In this document: positions 54,006 through 63,563 of the stretch, in pieces
Numbering within the stretch: position 1 is the stretch's first letter
Layout: each line of letters opens with the position of its first letter
Source: an uncultured Bacteroidota bacterium
Lineage (GTDB): Bacteria; Bacteroidota; Bacteroidia; Chitinophagales; Chitinophagaceae
Reading direction: 5' to 3'
Assembly (NCBI GenBank): GCA_903824665.1
Contig: CAIJXT010000009.1
Coordinates: 124,001-188,000, forward strand
Length of the DNA stretch: 64,000 nucleotides
Position numbers and translations under genes: made by a program
The notes under the pieces: model-generated
What the model was told of the DNA's origin: nothing
Database searches by the model: none
The model's input: the letters and a program-made list of their open reading frames with translations, nothing else

Positions 54006-56030
54006 ATGGCAAAAAAACAAACACCTCAACAACCACTTCAAAAAGGACGCCCTCCAATACCTGCTCAAAAACCACAACCCCGCGCACAGGCTGCAACGGA
54101 CGGTAATGACAAGGAGGGCTTTGTACATAAATACGCTACCCACCTTATCATGGCTGGCATAGCTTTGGTGACCTATATATTTTACAAGGGGTCACTTGAG
54201 AACAAGTTCACCAACTGGGACGACCTCGGCTACGTACTCACCAATCCACTCATAAAGGATAGCTCCTCCGAGGGTTTCTGGCGCCTTTTCAATAAGGAAG
54301 CACTAGTAATGGGCAACTACCACCCGCTCACAATCGCTACGTACTGGTACGAATATGGCAAGTATGGACTGGAACCACATATGTATCATGTCCACAGCCT
54401 TTTACTGCATATACTATGCACATTTGCTGTGGTGGGATTCATTCGTGTATTGACCCGCAACTACACCGTCGCTTTGCTTGTCGGTCTGCTCTTCGCATTG
54501 CACCCTATGCGTGTTGAGTCCGTTACATGGATTGCCGGCAGAAAAGATCTGCTCTATGGTATGTTTTTCATGCTTGCATGCACCACCCACCTGTACTACA
54601 TTCGCAATCAGGCAGGCAAAAAAACACTATGGTACGTAGCTACAATCGTGCTGTTCCTGATATCACTACTTAGCAAATCGGTGGGCGTAACGCTCCCTGT
54701 AGTGCTGTTGCTGCTTGACTATTACGAGGACCGGAAACTCGACATCAACCTTATCCTGGAGAAGTTACCACTCTTTGCGCTTTCTGTCGCTTTTGGTCTT
54801 ATGGCGGTATATGCCCAAACAGACGTGGGTGCCCTTGGCACCCTGGAAGTGCACTTCAATCCCATTGAGCGCCTCGCATTGGGTTGCTACGCACTCATCA
54901 CCTATGTTTGGAAGGCCATTATCCCTGTAGGGCTCACCAATTTCTATCCCCACCCTATGAAAATCAGCGGATCATTGCCGCTGAACTATTACCTCTATAT
55001 GCTGTTGCTTGCCGGCATGCTGTTTGGGATATGGCGTTTTGGCCGGAAGAATAAGACTGTGGTGCTGGGTGTATCGTTTTTTATTATCAACATGCTGCTG
55101 CTGCTGCAGTTTATTTCAGTTGGTGGTGCCATCATAGCTGACCGTTACACCTATATTTCATACATCGGTTTGTTTCTTATGGCGGCTGTTGCCGTTGCAA
55201 AATACATGGAGAACAATAAACCAATGGCAAATGTGATCCTGGGTGTGTCGGTGGCCTTATGTCTGGGCTATGGGTATATGACCAACGAACGCAATAAAGA
55301 CTGGTATGATTCACTGACACTTTGGAATGACGCAATAGAAAAAAATCCACGTTCTCCTCTGGCTTACTTCCTGCTGGGTCAGGAATATTACACCAGGTTT
55401 GAAGCTTCAGTAAAGCCACAGGAAAAACAAAAGAATGGCGACTCTGCTTTCTACTACTTCACAAAATCCGTAGAAATGAAACCGGACTATGCTAGTGCCA
55501 TTGTTTCACAAGCAGAGTATCTGCGCAGTGTAGGCCGTATAGACGAGTCAAAGGTCACCTATCTGCGGGCGTTATCATACGACAAGACATTGAAAAGCGC
55601 ATACATGGGGCTGGGTGTTGTTTACAGCATCAAACAGCAGTACGATTCTGCCGGTCCGGCCTTCCGTAAAGCCCTTGCGCTGAAAGACTTCTTTCCGGAG
55701 TGTCACAGCAACTATGCCAACTACCTCGACATTCTCGGAAAAACTGATTCTGCCTTGTTTGAATACGAGAAGTCCATCATTCAAAACCCGGATGTCTACA
55801 TACCCCACATGAACCGTGGACGTATATACCTCCGGATCAATAAACCGCAACTTGCATTGGAGGACTATAACCGTGCCAATATTATAGAACCCGACAACCC
55901 CGAACCATACTATATGCGCGCCAAATGCTATGCAGCCATGGGCAAAAAAGCAGATGCCCGTCGCGAGGTGGAAGAAGCCAGAAAACGCGGTTTTCAGGTT
56001 GAACAGGCCTTCTACGATTCACTGCTTTAA
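54006..56030 (+). CDS. TMTC-like multi-pass membrane protein with TPR tail, copy 1
   Basis: 674 residues. A Pro/Lys/Gln-rich cytoplasmic start (about 1-40) precedes about ten or more membrane helices (to about 425) and a C-terminal TPR region (about 440-670). The first external loop has NKFTNWDDLGYVLTNP, and later ALHPMRVESVTWIAGRKDLL and LLLLQFISVGGAIIADRYTY occur, as in TMTC/GT-C-like proteins. Eukaryotic TMTCs are O-mannosyltransferases; a protein O-glycosyltransferase role here is inference. It is followed 67 bp later by a paralogue of the same length. Confidence 0.82.
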   Translation: MAKKQTPQQPLQKGRPPIPAQKPQPRAQAATDGNDKEGFVHKYATHLIMAGIALVTYIFYKGSLENKFTNWDDLGYVLTNPLIKDSSSEGFWRLFNKEALVMGNYHPLTIATYWYEYGKYGLEPHMYHVHSLLLHILCTFAVVGFIRVLTRNYTVALLVGLLFALHPMRVESVTWIAGRKDLLYGMFFMLACTTHLYYIRNQAGKKTLWYVATIVLFLISLLSKSVGVTLPVVLLLLDYYEDRKLDINLILEKLPLFALSVAFGLMAVYAQTDVGALGTLEVHFNPIERLALGCYALITYVWKAIIPVGLTNFYPHPMKISGSLPLNYYLYMLLLAGMLFGIWRFGRKNKTVVLGVSFFIINMLLLLQFISVGGAIIADRYTYISYIGLFLMAAVAVAKYMENNKPMANVILGVSVALCLGYGYMTNERNKDWYDSLTLWNDAIEKNPRSPLAYFLLGQEYYTRFEASVKPQEKQKNGDSAFYYFTKSVEMKPDYASAIVSQAEYLRSVGRIDESKVTYLRALSYDKTLKSAYMGLGVVYSIKQQYDSAGPAFRKALALKDFFPECHSNYANYLDILGKTDSALFEYEKSIIQNPDVYIPHMNRGRIYLRINKPQLALEDYNRANIIEPDNPEPYYMRAKCYAAMGKKADARREVEEARKRGFQVEQAFYDSLL

Positions 56031-56097
56031 AACGCTTTTTCGGTTGTAAAATTCACTTACTATATCAGAACAACAATACCAGACAGGCAAACAGGGC

Positions 56098-58116
56098 ATG
56101 GCAAAAAAACAACAGATACCGAATAAAAACAAAACAACCGCACCTTCGGCAAAGCCAATAGCACCCGAGCAAAAAGCTGACGGAGCATCTGGCAGTAATG
56201 GATTGCTGACCACCTATGCACAGCCACTGATGTTGGCTGCAATTGTACTGCTTACTTATTTGTTTTATCGCGGATCGCTCGACAATAAATTCACCAACTG
56301 GGATGATCTGGGCTATGTGCTTACCAATCCACTCATAAAGAATAGTACAACAGAAGGATTAAAGCACTTGTTCAGCATCGATGCTTTAGTGATGGGCAAC
56401 TACCATCCGCTAACCATCGTGACCTATTGGTACGAATACGGCAAACATGGCCTTGAACCCGAATACTATCATATACACAGTCTGTTGTTCCACATGCTTT
56501 GTACTGCCACTGTTTTTTGGTTTACAAAAGTGCTTACGCGCTCCAGCCTTGCGGCACTGATCACAGGACTGCTGTTTGCACTGCACCCAATGCGTGTGGA
56601 ATCCGTGACCTGGATTGCCGGCCGCAAAGACCTGATGTACGGCATGTTCTACATGCTTGCTTGTACTACCTACCTTTTTTATATCCGGAATCAGGCAGGA
56701 AAACGGCTTATTTGGTATATAGCTACCATTTTGCTTTTTGCACTTTCATTGTTTTGCAAATCAGTCGGGGTCACGTTGCCCGTGGTTTTGTTCCTGCTCG
56801 ACTTCTACGAGCAGCGCAAGCTGAACCTAACGTTGGTTCTTGAAAAACTCCCTTTGTTTGCCTTATCCGTCATTTTCGGTCTGATCTCCATATATGCGCA
56901 AAAAGACGTGGGCGCTCTGGGTACACTGGACGTAAAATTCAACACACTTGAACGTGTTGCTTTGGGATGCTATGCCTTGTGTATGTACCTGTGGAAACTC
57001 CTGGCCCCTGTTAACCTGACCAATTTCTACCCTTATCCCATGAAGGTAGACGGTGCATTGCCGGGTATCTATTTTGTGTACCCGGTATTGGTTGCAGGTT
57101 TACTTTTTATGCTTTGGAAATTTGGTCGGAAACAAAGGCTCATTTTGGTTGGGGTCGCGTTCTTTGTGATTAACCTTTTATTGTTGCTGCAGTTTTTGCC
57201 GGTAGGTGGCGCTATCATGTCAGACCGGTATACTTACATACCCTATGCAGGTTTGTTCCTGGTCATAGGAGCATTAGCCGCAAAAATGTATGAGGAAAAG
57301 AAACCACTTGCCAATGTTGTGATTGGTGCATGTGTTGTGGCCTCAATGATTTTCGGGTACATGACCAATGAGCGCAATAAAGAATGGTACGACTCTATCA
57401 GTCTGTGGAATAGCGCTATCGAAAGAAACCCTGAATCACCGATAGCTTATTTCTATTTGGGTCAGGACTACTACACCCGTTTCGAATCTGCAATGACCCA
57501 GCAGGATCGCCAGCGGTATGGCGACTCAGCCTACTACTATTTTGTAAAGTCTGTAGAGCGCAAGCCCGACTATACCAGCCCTATCATCTGCATCGGCGAA
57601 TACCAGCGTAGTACCGGTCAGATAGACGCTGCGAAAACCACCTACCTGCAAGCGCTTTCTATTAAAAACGATCTCGAAAGTGCTTACCTGGGATTGGGTG
57701 TTGTATACAGCATAAAACAACAATTCGATTCTGCAGGCCCAGCCTTCAGGAAGGCGTTGACTTTGAAATCCTATTTCCCTGAAGGTCATGCCAACTACGC
57801 TAACTTTCTGGATATTACTGGCAAAACCGATTCAGCGTTGCTGGAATATGCAACGGCAATAAAACAAAACCCTGATGCCTATATACCCTATATGAACCGG
57901 GGACAAATTTACCTTCGCATCAATAAACCCGACATGGCTTTGGCTGATTATACACGGGCCAGCGCATTGAAGCCTGAATTTGGTGACCCCTACTATATGC
58001 AGGCACGTTGCCTAGGGAAAATGAACAGGAAAACAGAAGCATTGCGAATGGTGGATGAGGCGAAGAAACACGGATTTACACAGATTGATCCTGCATTTTT
58101 GCAGACACTCAATTAA
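56098..58116 (+). CDS. TMTC-like multi-pass membrane protein with TPR tail, copy 2
   Basis: 672 residues, collinear with and very similar to copy 1: NKFTNWDDLGYVLTNPLIK, ALHPMRVESVTWIAGRKDLM, PVGGAIMSDRYTYIPYAG, and the TPR motif YLGLGVVYSIKQQFDSAGPA. The N-terminal about 40 residues diverge. Tandem duplication is clear, and both copies are intact, so they probably differ in acceptor or donor. Function as in copy 1 is inferred only. Its promoter may be shared with copy 1. Confidence 0.82.
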   Translation: MAKKQQIPNKNKTTAPSAKPIAPEQKADGASGSNGLLTTYAQPLMLAAIVLLTYLFYRGSLDNKFTNWDDLGYVLTNPLIKNSTTEGLKHLFSIDALVMGNYHPLTIVTYWYEYGKHGLEPEYYHIHSLLFHMLCTATVFWFTKVLTRSSLAALITGLLFALHPMRVESVTWIAGRKDLMYGMFYMLACTTYLFYIRNQAGKRLIWYIATILLFALSLFCKSVGVTLPVVLFLLDFYEQRKLNLTLVLEKLPLFALSVIFGLISIYAQKDVGALGTLDVKFNTLERVALGCYALCMYLWKLLAPVNLTNFYPYPMKVDGALPGIYFVYPVLVAGLLFMLWKFGRKQRLILVGVAFFVINLLLLLQFLPVGGAIMSDRYTYIPYAGLFLVIGALAAKMYEEKKPLANVVIGACVVASMIFGYMTNERNKEWYDSISLWNSAIERNPESPIAYFYLGQDYYTRFESAMTQQDRQRYGDSAYYYFVKSVERKPDYTSPIICIGEYQRSTGQIDAAKTTYLQALSIKNDLESAYLGLGVVYSIKQQFDSAGPAFRKALTLKSYFPEGHANYANFLDITGKTDSALLEYATAIKQNPDAYIPYMNRGQIYLRINKPDMALADYTRASALKPEFGDPYYMQARCLGKMNRKTEALRMVDEAKKHGFTQIDPAFLQTLN

Positions 58117-58241
58117 TGTGTTATTGCTGCAATCACCCCAAATTACATGCAACGCACTGCCGTCCGAAAACGAAAAATGGGTGTTGTTTTTCAAACACGC
58201 ACATCTAAGCAAAAAGCTATTCTGAAAAATGACTGAAAAAA

Positions 58242-58472
58242 TCAGTCCAATGCACAATTGATAGTCACGGTCACCCCACTGACAGAACTTGTACCGCCCT
58301 TGGCCTTGCATGCCGCCGAGGCATCTTTCTTCTTCATATTAGCGAGTGTAGAACTATAACTCGATGCAGACGCACCAGATCCATAAGTACATTTACAGCT
58401 ATAGTCCTTCTTACAGGATCCGAGGCTGAATACCAGCGCCGAAATAGAAGCCAAGAGGGCCATTTTTTTCAT
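58242..58472 (-). CDS. Small lipoprotein with Cys motif
   Basis: 76 residues from the ATG at 58472 (another ATG at 58484 adds four). MKKMALLASISALVFSLGSC is a lipoprotein signal with lipidated cysteine at 20. The short mature part has YSCKCTYGSGASASS, then AACKAKGG and a final INCAL, so four further cysteines could form two disulfides. Family unknown. Single gene, convergent with the TMTC-like pair and divergent from the chromate transporter. Confidence 0.65.
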   Translation of the reverse strand: MKKMALLASISALVFSLGSCKKDYSCKCTYGSGASASSYSSTLANMKKKDASAACKAKGGTSSVSGVTVTINCALD

Positions 58473-58644
58473 ATTGATCTGCATTTTATCAGCGTAAAAA
58501 TAAGGAATAAAACCACACGTTCTGCCAAACAGCCGGTGATGTACCACCGAAAATAATTTGCAGCACCTCCCTGCTCCTTTCAATAATTGCCCGCATTTTT
58601 ACTTTGCCTTAATATTTTATTACCTTCAAATCAAAATTGACCAC

Positions 58645-59880
58645 ATGGTGCTTCTCCGACATATACCATTTCTGAAGTCGGTATTGATGTACTCATTTAC
58701 CGCCTTTGGTGGCCCTCAGGGCCATATGGGTATGATGGTTAAGACATTTGTTCAAAAAAGAAAAGACCTTACAGAAGACGAGTTACTCGAATACAATGCT
58801 TTCTGCCAGATGCTTCCGGGCCCTTCCTCCACCCAGACGGTTATGCTGATCGCACTAAAACGCGGAGGAATACCGCTTGCAATAGTCACTTTGCTGCTTT
58901 GGGTTTTTCCCGCTGCTTTTGTAATGGGGTTACTGTCCTTCCTCATTTATTACTTTCAGCAAGGGGGCATCAAGGGCAATAACCAACTACCGTTAAATCT
59001 GTTTGACTACGTGCAACCCATGTCTGTGGGCTTTGTTTTTTTTGCCGCAGCCAGAATGATGCAGACCAGTATTCGCTTTGTGGCAACCGCCTCTATAATG
59101 GTGGGTAGCATGGTCGCAACACTCTTCATCAATTCGCCATGGGTATTCCCCGCATTGCTCGTATTGTCCGGCATTGTCAGCAATTTCAGTAATAATCGTA
59201 TCCCTGCACCAATGCAAAAACCAAAGCGTATCAACTGGATGCACTTATGGTCTTTTGGCGCCATATTCATTATCGCAGGCGTTGTCAGTGAGCTGGCGCG
59301 AACGGAGAACTGGCAGCATGGCCGTATATATAATCTGTTTGAGAATTTTTACAGATTTGGCGCCATTGTATTTGGTGGCGGTCAGGCGTTACTCCCCATG
59401 ATGTATATTCAGTTCGTAAGCCGCAGCAACTCCCAATTGCTTACTGCTGGCCAGCTACTTACCGGATATGGTATTGTACAGGCTATACCGGGTCCCGTTT
59501 TCTCTATATGTTCGTTTGTCGGCGGTATGGCTATGAGCCAGTACGGTGGCATGTGGCAGGTACTGGGCTGCATTGTGGCCACATTTGCCGTTTTCCTACC
59601 CAGCACCCTATTGCTGTTCTTTCTATTCCCTATTTACGAAAACCTTAAACACCATGTTATCATTTTTCGGGCATTAGAGGGTATCAATGCAGCTATAGTA
59701 GGCATCATCTGGGCATCCGGAATATTTCTGTTCCGTTCCATTGCTTTCGATCATGCGCTGAATTTTGAATGGACCAACCTGGTCGTCGTCATTATTACAT
59801 TCTCATTGCTCTATTACTCCAAGGTTCCTGCACCGCTTATAGTAGTAGGCTGGTTACTTCTGGGCTGGAGCCTTCATTAA
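58645..59880 (+). CDS. chrA: Chromate transporter (ChrA, two CHR domains)
   Basis: 411 residues from the ATG at 58645 (MVLLRHIPFLKSVLMYS); an upstream in-frame ATG at 58558 adds 29 residues without membrane character. The first CHR domain has FTAFGGPQGHMGMM and QMLPGPSSTQTVML; the second has FGGGQALLPMMYIQFVS and GIVQAIPGPVFSICSFVGG. About ten to twelve membrane segments. ChrA exports chromate or takes part in related oxyanion transport. It is a single gene with no ChrB regulator nearby. Confidence 0.92.
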   Translation: MVLLRHIPFLKSVLMYSFTAFGGPQGHMGMMVKTFVQKRKDLTEDELLEYNAFCQMLPGPSSTQTVMLIALKRGGIPLAIVTLLLWVFPAAFVMGLLSFLIYYFQQGGIKGNNQLPLNLFDYVQPMSVGFVFFAAARMMQTSIRFVATASIMVGSMVATLFINSPWVFPALLVLSGIVSNFSNNRIPAPMQKPKRINWMHLWSFGAIFIIAGVVSELARTENWQHGRIYNLFENFYRFGAIVFGGGQALLPMMYIQFVSRSNSQLLTAGQLLTGYGIVQAIPGPVFSICSFVGGMAMSQYGGMWQVLGCIVATFAVFLPSTLLLFFLFPIYENLKHHVIIFRALEGINAAIVGIIWASGIFLFRSIAFDHALNFEWTNLVVVIITFSLLYYSKVPAPLIVVGWLLLGWSLH

Positions 59881-60140
59881 CAACAGGCGATTTCTAATAC
59901 GATATGCGTCGACCATATCAATGCGGTATATTTTTATATAAATTTACCCGCATTTTATATTTCATTATCGATATTTTATAACATTTTCTTCGTATTATTA
60001 CTTTACGGTTTAAGATATCAAAATCGTTACCAAAGCAGATCAGAAAACAGGAATGTTCCGCTGGTGCCGAATGCAACAATGAGTACGTCAACCTGCAAAA
60101 AACAAAAAAAAGAATTGGCAAAATATTGAATAGTTGCCCG

Positions 60141-60995
60141 ATGAAAAACATTTTCGAAAGTAAAGAAGTGACTGCAGCCATCCCCGGCGAAAACTCGGCC
60201 ACGATACATGAGGGAAGAGACTGTGCCATAAAAAACCTGCTTACCGCAGAGGCTACACTGGTAAATGATAGCGAACTATTACTTTCAGAAAAAGGCAAAA
60301 AAAATGAAGCCCTTTTATTAGAAAAAGAAATTGCTGATCTCTCATTTGCAGTGTCACATGATTTAAAGGCACCACTCCGCATCATTTCTGGATATGCCGG
60401 AATTATACAAGCCGACTACTCGGGCGCACTCGACACAGAAGGAAACAGACTGCTTGCATTGATTGTTGAAAACGCTTCTGTTATGAGCACTATGCTCGAT
60501 GCTATAGTAGGGTTGTCGCGGGTTACACAGCAGGAATATGTAATGCAGATGGCAGACATGAATTCATTGTTCAATAAAATTTCAGAGGAGCATAAAAACA
60601 GTACAACTACAGAAACTACAATGCGAATCAGCAACCTTGCTTCGGTAATTTGTGATGTTAATGCGATACGTACCGTAGCAGGCAACCTGTTGTCTAATGC
60701 TATAAAGTTTTCAGCCAATGCAACGCAACCAACTATTGAAATAGGATCAGAAACAGGCAATGAAGAAGTAGTGTATTTTGTAAGAGATAATGGCACCGGT
60801 TTTGACATGAAGTACAGCAGCAAACTATTTCGGCTTTTTCAGCGACTGCATTCAAAATCAGAATATCCCGGTATCGGTGCCGGATTGGCCGTAGCTGCAA
60901 AAATTATACATAAACACGGCGGGAAGATCTGGGCAGAAAGTGTCGAAAACAAAGGCACTACCTTTTATTTCAGTTTACCAATAAACAACCAATAA
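60141..60995 (+). CDS. Cytoplasmic sensor histidine kinase without recognisable sensor domain
   Basis: 284 residues from the ATG at 60141. A short N-terminal coiled-coil ([20 protein letters not shown]) precedes the H-box [19 protein letters not shown], the N-box [12 protein letters not shown], the G1 box [10 protein letters not shown], the F-box [11 protein letters not shown] and G2 [12 protein letters not shown]. There is no membrane segment or PAS/GAF domain. It lies 2 bp before a single-domain response regulator, its likely partner. The 260 bp upstream are AT-rich with no clear promoter box. Confidence 0.9.
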   Translation: MKNIFESKEVTAAIPGENSATIHEGRDCAIKNLLTAEATLVNDSELLLSEKGKKNEALLLEKEIADLSFAVSHDLKAPLRIISGYAGIIQADYSGALDTEGNRLLALIVENASVMSTMLDAIVGLSRVTQQEYVMQMADMNSLFNKISEEHKNSTTTETTMRISNLASVICDVNAIRTVAGNLLSNAIKFSANATQPTIEIGSETGNEEVVYFVRDNGTGFDMKYSSKLFRLFQRLHSKSEYPGIGAGLAVAAKIIHKHGGKIWAESVENKGTTFYFSLPINNQ

Positions 60996-60997
60996 CC

Positions 60998-61441
60998 ATG
61001 GACAATTCCAGAGTGGAGATTTTGCTTATAGAAGATAATCCTTACGAGGCTGAACTTGCTTTGCGTAGCCTGAAAAAAAACAATATTGCAAATACTATTG
61101 TACATATCGACGATGGCGCTGAGGCACTCGATTATATCTTCTGCCGTGGCAAGTACGCCGGCAATACCACAATACATAGCCCGAAGTTGATTCTACTCGA
61201 CCTCAACCTGCCAAAGGTAGATGGACTGGAAATTCTGAAACAAATAAAATCAGACGACAAAACCTGTATGATTCCGGTAGTAGTGCTTACTTCATCCAAA
61301 GAAGAGCGGGATATTGTTGATAGTTACCGGCTGGGTGTGAACAGTTACATTGTAAAACCAGTAAATTTTGAGTCATTCTCAAAAGCAATGTCCGACCTTA
61401 AAATGTACTGGCTTGTTTTGAATCAGTGGCCTCCGTTATAA
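60998..61441 (+). CDS. Single-domain response regulator (Rcp1-like)
   Basis: 147 residues made of one receiver domain. The acidic pocket is E12/D13 ([12 protein letters not shown]), the phosphorylation site is D68 ([13 protein letters not shown]), with T97-98 (VVLTSSKEE) and K119 or so ([10 protein letters not shown]). It resembles the Rcp1 class of response regulators that follow phytochrome-type kinases and has no output domain. It is cotranscribed with the histidine kinase just upstream. Confidence 0.92.
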   Translation: MDNSRVEILLIEDNPYEAELALRSLKKNNIANTIVHIDDGAEALDYIFCRGKYAGNTTIHSPKLILLDLNLPKVDGLEILKQIKSDDKTCMIPVVVLTSSKEERDIVDSYRLGVNSYIVKPVNFESFSKAMSDLKMYWLVLNQWPPL

Positions 61442-61541
61442 CCAAAACACCAACCATTAATGCAAAAAATTGAATCAAAACCCTACCTGCTCCCATTAGT
61501 GCGATTGCCAATACACTATTCCCTAAAAAGCATCAATACTT

Positions 61542-62678
61542 ATGAAAACAAATCACATTGAGATCCTTCACCTTGAAGATGAAGTGATGGATGCTTATCT
61601 CGTCAGAAAAATACTCGATCGTTCACACCTTGATTTTAATATTACCGTTGTGGGCGACAAGGCATCCTTTGTAAAAGAGATCCTTAACCGGTCTTTTGAC
61701 CTGATACTTGCTGATCATTCGCTACCACAGTTTACCGCAATGGAAGCGCTTTTGTTTCTCAAAGAACGAAATGTAGACACACCATTCATACTGCTCACAG
61801 GTACAGTTTCAGAGGAGTTTGCCGTAAATGCTATGCGCGAGGGTGCCTGGGACTACATATTGAAAGACAGATTACAAAGGTTACCGAATGCGGTCATCAC
61901 AGCTATCGAACGGTACACTACCGAAAAACAAAGGCGAAAATATGTAGACGAATTGATGGTCCGCGAAGCGTTGATGAAAGGCGCAGAGCGACTTGCCCGC
62001 TTTGGCAGCTGGCAAGCCAATATGATTACTGGAATCAATACCTGGTCAGACGAAATGTACCGCATGATGGGCTATGAACCCGGATCGAGGGTACCATCGA
62101 CCGAGTTGTTTTTGGCAGGTATACACCACGAAGACTACACAAGAATAAAGGCAACTTATGACTATGCATGTAACCATATGCCAAATGTGTCGTTTGAATG
62201 CAGGCTTTCTCGCGATGATGGCAGTATTATGTATATATATTCTGAACTGGAAATTAAGCGAAACGCATTTAGTGAAATTGTGAGCCTCAATGGGTTCATA
62301 AGAGACGTTACTGAAAACAGGGAAGCCAAACAGAAGTTGGCTGAAAGCGAACGCAAATACCAGTACCTTTTCGAGCACAGCCCAAAACCTACATGGGTTA
62401 TTGATGCAGAAACCTCCCGCTTTCTGGATGTCAATAAAGCCGCGGTGCACCACTACGGGTACACCTACGACGAATTTATTGCCATGCAGGCCTATGACAT
62501 CATCGTCCCCCCATCCGGCCACAGAGACACAATTTGGGAAAATGGGAAATGGCCGGAAAAGGCCATGGCACTACACCGGAAAAAGGATGGCACGGTGATC
62601 AGTGTAGAACAGCAAACGGGAAACGTGGATTTTGAAGGACGTCCGGCCAGAATTATTCTGGCCACTGAAATCAATTAG
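61542..62678 (+). CDS. Receiver-PAS-PAS protein without kinase or DNA-binding output
   Basis: 378 residues. The receiver domain (about 5-125) has acidic residues in LHLEDEVMDAYL, D58 as acceptor (LILADHSLPQF), LLTGTVSEEF and YILKDRLQRL. Two PAS domains follow (about 145-265, FGSWQANMITG to FIRDVTENREAKQKLAE; about 270-375, YLFEHSPKPTWVIDAETSRF to RIILATEIN). Relatives normally continue into a histidine kinase; here a TAG stop ends the protein at the close of the second PAS. It lies 100 bp after the Rcp1-like gene. Confidence 0.9.
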   Translation: MKTNHIEILHLEDEVMDAYLVRKILDRSHLDFNITVVGDKASFVKEILNRSFDLILADHSLPQFTAMEALLFLKERNVDTPFILLTGTVSEEFAVNAMREGAWDYILKDRLQRLPNAVITAIERYTTEKQRRKYVDELMVREALMKGAERLARFGSWQANMITGINTWSDEMYRMMGYEPGSRVPSTELFLAGIHHEDYTRIKATYDYACNHMPNVSFECRLSRDDGSIMYIYSELEIKRNAFSEIVSLNGFIRDVTENREAKQKLAESERKYQYLFEHSPKPTWVIDAETSRFLDVNKAAVHHYGYTYDEFIAMQAYDIIVPPSGHRDTIWENGKWPEKAMALHRKKDGTVISVEQQTGNVDFEGRPARIILATEIN

Positions 62679-62777
62679 TCTCCACAGGGGAGATTGCGGA
62701 TTTGGTGTGATTTGATAGCAATGTTCACCGTAGCAAAGAAGCTCAATCTCTGATCCTGGTTTTATAATTAGGAAGAC

Positions 62778-63518
62778 TCAACGTATATTAAGCATACTCA
62801 ACAAGCTTTCCCTATTATTCCTAGCGATAGGTATCTCTTGGCCGCCAACAATTATAGTTGTTGAATTGATTTTCTCAATCCGCGAAATGTTGACTACATA
62901 ACTACGATGTACCCTGAAAAAGTGATCAGAATCTAATGTATCTAAATATTCCTGTAAATTACCGCGTATTAGAAATTTCCTTTGAGCCGTATGTAGCTCG
63001 ATGTATACATGCTCACTCGATAAGTACAATATATCATCGAATAATACCTTGTGGAAATAGTCTCCGTCCTTTACAAAAAGTGAGTTTTTAAGTATTTTTT
63101 GCCCTCTATCTATATTGGCAACTTTGTTTTGATGTGGACCACTATCGTTGTAATTATATAACGCAATTTCAAGCGCCGAATACAAATCACTCTTGCTGAA
63201 AGGCTTTATCAGGTAGGCATTGGGTCTGGTGAGTTTAGCCCGTTCCACTGTTGCCTGGTCTCCATTCGCTGTAAGAAAGATAAAGGGTATATCCATGTTC
63301 AGCCTAATGTATTTGGCAATATCAATTCCATCTTTTTCCCCTCCAAGGTTAATATCAAGAATTACCAAATCAGGCTGTTCATTCTTTAGCATTGCAATGG
63401 CTTTATCATATTTGCCGCATGGGCGCAGGCACTTGTAACCTAAGCCAGTTAGCAATATTTGAATATCATCAGCAATAATCACTTCATCTTCTACAATTCC
63501 TATTTTTACAAGGTTCAT
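62778..63518 (-). CDS. LytTR family response regulator
   Basis: 246 residues from the ATG at 63518 (MNLVKIGIVEDEV); an in-frame start at 63560 adds 14 hydrophobic residues with no support. The receiver domain has D11/E12, D55 (LVILDINLGGEKDG), T in FLTAN and K in YLIKPFSKSDL. The C-terminal LytTR DNA-binding domain (about 140-246) includes ILYLSSEHVYIELHT and HFFRVHRSYVVNISRIEKI. It forms an operon with the histidine kinase just upstream (45 bp gap) and probably responds to it. Confidence 0.93.
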   Translation of the reverse strand: MNLVKIGIVEDEVIIADDIQILLTGLGYKCLRPCGKYDKAIAMLKNEQPDLVILDINLGGEKDGIDIAKYIRLNMDIPFIFLTANGDQATVERAKLTRPNAYLIKPFSKSDLYSALEIALYNYNDSGPHQNKVANIDRGQKILKNSLFVKDGDYFHKVLFDDILYLSSEHVYIELHTAQRKFLIRGNLQEYLDTLDSDHFFRVHRSYVVNISRIEKINSTTIIVGGQEIPIARNNRESLLSMLNIR

Positions 63519-63563
63519 CGTATCAAAATTTATCAAAATGCAAATTATTATAACAACCAAAAC

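Noticed and set aside
58558..58644. Upstream start for the chromate transporter
   Set aside because: The extra 29 residues overlap likely promoter sequence (a TACTTTG stretch near 58600) and do not resemble a transporter N-terminus.
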